Part shown: piece after piece, positions 59,736-64,000 of the stretch | Numbering within the stretch: position 1 is the stretch's first letter | Layout of the letters: the number at the start of each line of letters is the position of its first letter | Translations under genes and position numbers: made by a program | The notes under the pieces: model-generated | The model's input: only the letters and a program-made list of their open reading frames with translations | Databases searched by the model: none | What the model was told of the DNA's origin: nothing | Assembly: GCA_045643285.1 (NCBI GenBank) | Contig: JAZUKN010000058.1 | Span: 1 to 64,000 of the forward strand | Reading direction: 5' to 3' | Source of the DNA: UMGS1696 sp045643285 | Lineage (GTDB): Bacteria; Bacillota; Clostridia; Oscillospirales; CAG-272 | Length of the DNA stretch: 64,000 nucleotides

Positions 59736-60515
59736 TATTTTCATCAGTTCTTTTTCGAGAACGTCGGCGAAGCTCTGCACGGACGGACCGAGCGAGCACA
59801 GCCACTGTTTTGTCTCCGGCAATCCGATGTATTCTTTCGGATCGTTTCTGATTATCAGTGTTCTTTCCAAGTCGTCGACGCACGGGCAGATTCCCTCGTC
59901 GAGCGCCCATTTGCCGGCGTCTGTCTTGCTGATGATTTCTCCGTTTTTCAAGGTGTACAGGCACCGCGCTATATCGAGCAGCCAGCCGCACGAATATATG
60001 CTCTCGTCTGTTGTTTGTGCGTACTTTCTTATTGACTCGTAATGCAGTTTCACGCCGTCCGCAAGCTCGGAATAAGTCGGACACGCGAAGCGGTTTCGTA
60101 TGTCTTCACCGCAAACAATCTCGCCGTATTTCATGAGTTCAAACATCGAAAACACGTCAAATGAATATTTGTCCGTTATCCTTTGTCCGCTCGTACCCCA
60201 ATAGACAACACGGGAATACTTGTTGTTCAGAAATTCATCGACGCACACTACAGCGCCCTCAATTTTTCTGAACAAGAGCGATTCTTCGGATTCAACGAGC
60301 GTTTGTCTGAGCGACAAAAGAATGTCGGCTTCGGCAGGCATAAGTGGCTTCCGTGAGAAGCATATCAAATCAATATCGCTCCACCCGTCTTTATAGTCCC
60401 GGAGTGTGACCGAGCCGTAAAGGTACACGGACAACAGTTTCTCACCGAGGACTGAATGAAGTGAGTCTGTGAAACGAGTTATGCAGTTCTTTAATTCTGT
60501 GTTTTTTTCAGTCAT
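59721..60515 (-). CDS. AadA-like nucleotidyltransferase
   Basis: 264 residues. Nucleotidyltransferase motif LYGSVTLRDYKDGWSDIDL (32-50) with G34-S35 and metal ligands D47 and D49. The C-terminal half (GWLLDIARCLYTLKNGEI then SKTDAGKWAL) matches the DUF4111 domain of AadA/ANT(9) aminoglycoside adenylyltransferases. The start codon overlaps the SIS-HAD stop (ATGA), so the two are coupled. By sequence it could adenylylate spectinomycin or streptomycin, but its operon suggests a sugar or sugar-phosphate substrate. Both are inferences. Confidence 0.8.
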   Translation of the reverse strand: MTEKNTELKNCITRFTDSLHSVLGEKLLSVYLYGSVTLRDYKDGWSDIDLICFSRKPLMPAEADILLSLRQTLVESEESLLFRKIEGAVVCVDEFLNNKYSRVVYWGTSGQRITDKYSFDVFSMFELMKYGEIVCGEDIRNRFACPTYSELADGVKLHYESIRKYAQTTDESIYSCGWLLDIARCLYTLKNGEIISKTDAGKWALDEGICPCVDDLERTLIIRNDPKEYIGLPETKQWLCSLGPSVQSFADVLEKELMKINKAF

Positions 60516-61888
60516 ATCCCCAAAAACCTCATCAGTCTGTCTGTCTTCGAGAAATCGGGTATTATCACAGCTGCGCCGGCTTTTGTGAGACGCGCACGTT
60601 TCCATTCGTTCACGCCGTACCGTCTTTCTTCGTCCGTAGCCGCGCCGACTGCGTATCCGCCGAGGTTTGCGACAAGCTCGATCTCAACGTATCCGTCTCC
60701 GAACGAAACGAGATCGCGCGGATTTATGCCCTCTTTCTCGATCATATCGCGGATGACGAGTTCTTTTGAGCATTCGAGCATATAGTCCTTCGCCCCGTGG
60801 ATGCCGCCGTCGAATATTTCGTCAAGTCCGAGCAGCGACGCTTCGTAAAGCACGTCTTTTTCGTCCGTTCCCGATGCGAGATAGCATTTTATTCCGGCTT
60901 TTTTCAGCGCAGTGATCAGCTCAAAGCACCCCGGAACTCTGTACTGTGCCGGATCAGCACCGCCGACGAGTGCGGCTTTTCTGTCTTTGATCCACTCTTC
61001 AAGACGGCGGAGGTATTCGTGCTTGTATTCAACGGGGTCGCGGTGTTCTCCGCCGCGTGCGACGACCTCTTCGTCGAGCCGCATACACTGGAATATCGTC
61101 TGCTTCCCCGTGAGATAGTCGACGAAATCGCGCACTACCGTCACGATGTGCTCGTGGTCTTCGTGGTTCGGCGTCGCTTCAAGGACTTCGATGAAGTACG
61201 GGATCATTACGTCCTGCCAGCCGGCGCGAATGAGCGACACCGTGCCGTCAAAATCGAACAGCGCGGCGGTGAATTTCCGCCCGACGCACGGCGTGATGAC
61301 TTCGATGTCCCACTCGTCCTTCAGCCGATTCTGCAACAGGCACGACAGCGCGTGGCAGTAGAGCATGTGCATATCTTCGAGCTGTTCCATATTATCGGTG
61401 GGCGCGATGACGTAAAGGTCGCAGTATTCTTTCAGTCTGCCGCCGTCACGTCCGAGGAAGCCTACAGTCGTCACGCCCATTTCGCGTGCTTTTTTAGCCG
61501 CGCGGACTACGTTTTCGGAGTTTCCGCTGCCGGAGAACGTAATGAGTACGTCGCCCTGCTGTGCCTTTGTTTCAAGAGGGATAACGAATATATCATCGTA
61601 GCCGTAGTCGTTGCCGAGGCAGGTCACGACGGCGTTCGAGTCGGCGAGGCATTCCATACGGAATCCCGGTCTGCCGAGGACGCGGCATCCTTTTGTGAGG
61701 TCGTTGCATATATGTGAAGCTGTCGCCGCGCTTCCGCCGTTTCCGGCTGTGAAGATGCGGTTGCCGTTTTCTTTTGTTGCGAGGATGACGTCTGCGATTT
61801 TACCGAGTGTGATAAAATCCGTTTTACGGGTGCGCTCGGTGCAGTCGAGCGTGTATTGTTCGAGAAATTCTGCGTTGGTCTTATTCAT
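60512..61888 (-). CDS. SIS-HAD fusion: GmhA-like sugar isomerase plus HAD phosphatase
   Basis: 458 residues in two enzymes. Residues 1-195 form a SIS domain close to GmhA (sedoheptulose-7-phosphate isomerase): GNGGSAATASHI (49-60) and ITFSGSGNSENV (116-127). Residues 205-458 form a HAD hydrolase: motif I D212-F-D214-G-T, motif II LASGTD, motif IV SFGDGYVEIELV. HAD of this type remove phosphate. The HisB-like GmhB is a different subfamily. First gene of its operon, from the consensus promoter at 61936-61964, and coupled to the NTase. I know of no characterised enzyme with this exact fusion. Confidence 0.85.
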   Translation of the reverse strand: MNKTNAEFLEQYTLDCTERTRKTDFITLGKIADVILATKENGNRIFTAGNGGSAATASHICNDLTKGCRVLGRPGFRMECLADSNAVVTCLGNDYGYDDIFVIPLETKAQQGDVLITFSGSGNSENVVRAAKKAREMGVTTVGFLGRDGGRLKEYCDLYVIAPTDNMEQLEDMHMLYCHALSCLLQNRLKDEWDIEVITPCVGRKFTAALFDFDGTVSLIRAGWQDVMIPYFIEVLEATPNHEDHEHIVTVVRDFVDYLTGKQTIFQCMRLDEEVVARGGEHRDPVEYKHEYLRRLEEWIKDRKAALVGGADPAQYRVPGCFELITALKKAGIKCYLASGTDEKDVLYEASLLGLDEIFDGGIHGAKDYMLECSKELVIRDMIEKEGINPRDLVSFGDGYVEIELVANLGGYAVGAATDEERRYGVNEWKRARLTKAGAAVIIPDFSKTDRLMRFLGI

Positions 61889-61935
61889 AAAACTGTCCTT
61901 TCGGGAGTGGAAATCAGCATAATTTTACGTTTATC

Positions 61936-61964
61936 ATTATACCGCAAATGCCAGAAATAATCAA
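61936..61964 (-). promoter_or_regulatory. Promoter of the SIS-HAD/NTase operon
   Basis: Minus strand TTGATT (61959-61964), 17 nt, TATAAT (61936-61941), 47 nt before the ATG at 61888. Confidence 0.8.
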
Positions 61965-61993
61965 GTAAAACAAAGAAAACCTCAGTCAAAAAT

Positions 61994-62016
61994 AAAAAAC
62001 CTCATCAGAGGCCTTT
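61994..62016 (-). terminator. Terminator of the YcxB-like gene
   Basis: GGCCTC-TGAT-GAGGTT stem with T6 run, overlapping the stop at 62005. Confidence 0.65.
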
Positions 62017-62586
62017 TATCATTATTTTTTTGGATTCGAGCCAGTCGACCAGCCCCGCGGCATCCCCGACAGTGAAATCATCTTTCGGGAAAAAATGTAT
62101 AATGAATATCCGCTTTTTGCCGTTATTTTCAGTCGGATCGACTTTCTGTGATTTTGAATATACAAATACAGCACTCTTTCCGATATATGCTCGGCTGATC
62201 TCCGAAAGAGGGGTGATGTATTCTTTCCCGTCGGCATTCGTTGAGCGGATGCCCTCTTCGGTCACCGTCGACACACCTTCCGCCTGTTCAAGCTCGGGAT
62301 CCCAGCGCAACAATTGTTTTTTCTGTCTGAAATACCGGATAATACCCATCGCGTTCAAAAACAGTGTCCACAAAAGAAGAATTCCATAAAGTACGCAAAG
62401 AGAAATATCAGATAAGCTGTTATAATCCGATTCCGATAACTTTGTAATAAGAATCAGCACGATCAACACGGTCAGAATATAAGTACAGATCCTTGCGGGC
62501 TGAAAAAGATAATAATACCGGTTATGTTCCTTCGTTGCCTTTATACTGCTTTCTCTTTTTGATCTCGTCTCGAAAAGAACGTCCAT
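62005..62586 (-). CDS. YcxB-like membrane protein
   Basis: 193 residues from the ATG at 62586 (GGGAGA 9 nt upstream). Two membrane helices (about 29-46 and 60-80, CTYILTVLIVLILIT and LCVLYGILLLWTLF) and a C-terminal YcxB-type domain: VTEEGIRSTNADGKEYITPL, then KSAVFVYSKS and IFIIHFFPKDDF. Function of the family is unknown. The gene is richer in A and T than its neighbours (AATATA, TTATAT codons), a possible sign of recent acquisition. A promoter with an embedded palindrome lies at 62649-62677. Confidence 0.75.
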   Translation of the reverse strand: MDVLFETRSKRESSIKATKEHNRYYYLFQPARICTYILTVLIVLILITKLSESDYNSLSDISLCVLYGILLLWTLFLNAMGIIRYFRQKKQLLRWDPELEQAEGVSTVTEEGIRSTNADGKEYITPLSEISRAYIGKSAVFVYSKSQKVDPTENNGKKRIFIIHFFPKDDFTVGDAAGLVDWLESKKIMIKGL

Positions 62587-62648
62587 TTTTATGTCTCCCT
62601 TTTCCCTTGCTTTTCCGAAACAATCGGATAACATATGTAATATAAAAT

Positions 62649-62677
62649 AATATAACACGTGTTAATCAAAATGTCAA
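62649..62677 (-). promoter_or_regulatory. Consensus promoter with palindromic operator-like spacer
   Basis: Minus strand TTGACA (62672-62677), 17 nt, TATATT (62649-62654). The perfect 10 bp palindrome AACACGTGTT (62654-62663) overlaps the -10 upstream edge, well placed for a repressor. Confidence 0.75.
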
Positions 62678-62691
62678 GGGAAAATGGAAAA

Positions 62692-63075
62692 AACGTAGTG
62701 TACGTTTTCAAATCAGCTTTTTTACGGCGTCGCACGAAATATCATTGACCGCCGTAGGGGACGGCGCCCTCGACGTCCCGCGGATTTACACACACTTCAT
62801 ATCGGCAAAAGGAAGAAAACGTCCCCGACGTTTTCTTCCTTACAACAATCCTTCCGTCACGACAAGTCGTGACACCTCCCTTTACACAAGGGAGGCTTTT
62901 TGAGGCATTCGTGCGGTTTGTTGACGTGTGGTTCGTGCAAATCCGACGGCGGGAGACAAGCCCCCGCCCTACGGTGGAAAATGATTTTTCGTGTGTAGCC
63001 GTGGGGGTTTGCCTAAATCGTTCGGCGGGTGGTCAATTTTATTTTGTGCGAAGCCGTGAGATTTGTGCAAGTTAA
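62692..63075. repeat. Family A flank modules, copy 7, and other hairpins
   Basis: Two flank modules in opposite orientations (62745-62812, GCCGTAGGGGACGGCG; 62935-63070, GGCGGGAGACAAGCCCCCGCC with CTACGGTGG) around hairpin GAAAACGTCCCCGACGTTTTC (62814-62834), then ACGACAAGTCGT and CCTCCCTTTACACAAGGGAGG. No core and no gene in this 440 bp gap. Confidence 0.7.
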
Positions 63076-63077
63076 AG

Positions 63078-63116
63078 AAAAACGCCTCCGCAGGATCATC
63101 ATTCCCACAGAGGCGA
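63078..63116 (-). terminator. Terminator of the MATE transporter gene
   Basis: CGCCTC ... GAGGCG stem with inner pairs (TGTGGG / CCTGCG, imperfect) followed by a T5 run on the minus strand. Confidence 0.75.
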
Positions 63117-63122
63117 AATCTT

Positions 63123-64000
63123 TTATTTTTCCCATTTTCTTATGCGGAACCACGGATGCTCCGTTTTGAACATGCTTCCCCGGAAGTAATACCACAAGAG
63201 CGCCACGTCCGCCACCGCCCACGAGATCGGGTAGCACGCCGACAGCACGGGCAGTGTATGCCAGATCATGAACGCCGAGCATTCCCACACGAGTCTCAGC
63301 ACGCACACCGACAGCGCAATTATGATCATCGGCTTTATTGCGTCTCCCACGCCACGAAGTACGCCGGAGAAGACCTCGATGATAGTCCAGAACAGATAGA
63401 ACGGCACGAAATACGTGATGATATGCCACGTCGTTTCGCGTACAGCCGGGTCGTCCGAGAACACCGTAAGAAGCGGCTGTGCTATTATGAGAATTATCGC
63501 GCTCAGCGCAAGTGTTATCCCTGCGAACAGCTTCGTCGACGTCTTCACGCACTGCTTTATTCTGTCCATACGCGCCGCACCGTAGTTCTGCCCGACGAAG
63601 TTCGTGACCGCCGTGCCGAACGCCGACGACGTTGCCCAATACAGTCCGTCGATCTTGCCGCTCATCGACCACGACGCGACAACGACCGTGCCGAGCGTAT
63701 TAACGCCGATCTGCAGTATAAGGTTCGACAGTCCGTACATGGCAGACTGCACGCCTGCCGGAACGCCGATGCGGAGCATATTGCCGAGGATGTCCCAGCG
63801 GATCTTGAATTTTCTTATTCTGATGCACTCCTCTTTCGAGAGGAACAGTATCACGACCGCCGCCACCGCGCTGACTCCCTGTGCTATCACCGTAGCCCAC
63901 GCCGCACCTGCCACGCCGAGCCCATATTTCAGAATGAATATGAGGTCGAGCGCGATATTCAAAAGACAGCTTATTATCAGCAGAACGAACGGCGTGCGCG
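63123..64000 (-). CDS. MATE family efflux transporter, C-terminal part (5' end beyond window)
   Basis: Multidrug/metabolite cation antiporter of the MATE (MatE/NorM) family. The frame is open to the window end. In-window codons before residue MNIALDLIFIL give TPFVLLIISCLL, so at least the N-terminal repeat lies beyond 64000. The visible 292 residues hold seven to eight helices with the second MatE repeat: LRIGVPAGVQSAMYGLSNLI, then AFGTAVTNFVGQNYGAAR (the GQNxGA block). Ends in a short basic tail (FRIRKWEK) and an intrinsic terminator. Confidence 0.92.
   Translation of the reverse strand, partial: RTPFVLLIISCLLNIALDLIFILKYGLGVAGAAWATVIAQGVSAVAAVVILFLSKEECIRIRKFKIRWDILGNMLRIGVPAGVQSAMYGLSNLILQIGVNTLGTVVVASWSMSGKIDGLYWATSSAFGTAVTNFVGQNYGAARMDRIKQCVKTSTKLFAGITLALSAIILIIAQPLLTVFSDDPAVRETTWHIITYFVPFYLFWTIIEVFSGVLRGVGDAIKPMIIIALSVCVLRLVWECSAFMIWHTLPVLSACYPISWAVADVALLWYYFRGSMFKTEHPWFRIRKWEK

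Noticed and set aside
59721..60515. Acquired aminoglycoside resistance gene
   Set aside because: AadA-like sequence, but coupled to a sugar isomerase-phosphatase gene and with no integron or mobile context. Resistance is possible but not supported by context.

Overview
The window looks like chromosomal DNA of a strictly anaerobic, gut-type member of the Bacillota (class Clostridia). The evidence is a complete Gram-positive S10-spc-alpha ribosomal protein cluster with zinc-type S14, S4 and L36, a KOW-domain gene between map and infA, RNase J, the rimO-pgsA and dnaB neighbourhoods, a DUF6062-type gene, a rubrerythrin, and strong Shine-Dalgarno sites with good sigma-A promoters (TTGACA-17-TATAAT). 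No tRNA, rRNA, CRISPR array, transposase or phage gene was found. The species cannot be named from the sequence.

Layout. 1-7.1 kb (+): rimO (5' end missing), pgsA, an OGG-type 8-oxoguanine glycosylase, a Cys-rich DUF6062-type protein, dnaB and dxs, in tight and partly overlapping order. 7.7-10.4 kb (-): a three-gene SGNH esterase / GH43 operon and a small membrane protein. 10.5-18.5 kb: tadA, pduL, then U32 peptidase-like, a HEAQH putative metallopeptidase and uppP, then RNase J behind a long leader, and an unknown membrane-anchored protein. 18.6-23.8 kb (+): yifB/comM, trkA, trkH and rubrerythrin. 24.2-30.0 kb (-): xpt plus a BMP-type nucleoside ABC transporter, a purine salvage unit. 30.3-32.2 kb (+): ThuA-type and Gfo/Idh/MocA genes. 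32.6-33.8 kb (-): a CPA2 cation/proton antiporter. 34.5-51.8 kb (-): rpsJ to rplQ, including secY, adk, map, infA and rpoA. 52.6-61.9 kb (-): GH127, GH36, a PfkB sugar kinase, a deoxyhypusine-synthase-like protein, an AadA-like nucleotidyltransferase and a SIS-HAD fusion. 62-64 kb (-): a YcxB-like protein and a MATE transporter cut by the window end.

The unusual part is between the genes. At least four families of palindromic repeats fill nearly every long gap. Family A is a roughly 400-550 bp foldback element made of nested hairpins around a conserved core. Family B is a 165 bp unit in tandem arrays of two and three copies. Family C is a roughly 150 bp long palindrome inserted three times, plus one half copy, inside the ribosomal protein operon. 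Family D is a short hairpin downstream of genes. None carries a plausible gene, and together they look like non-autonomous mobile or RNA-processing elements.

The main metabolic novelty candidate is the 57-62 kb cluster. It combines a GmhA-like isomerase fused to a HAD phosphatase, an HldA-like PfkB kinase, a nucleotidyltransferase and a deoxyhypusine-synthase-like enzyme, next to alpha-galactosidase and beta-L-arabinofuranosidase genes. Isomerase, kinase, phosphatase and nucleotidyltransferase are the steps expected for making an activated heptose-like sugar, but the substrate is unknown.
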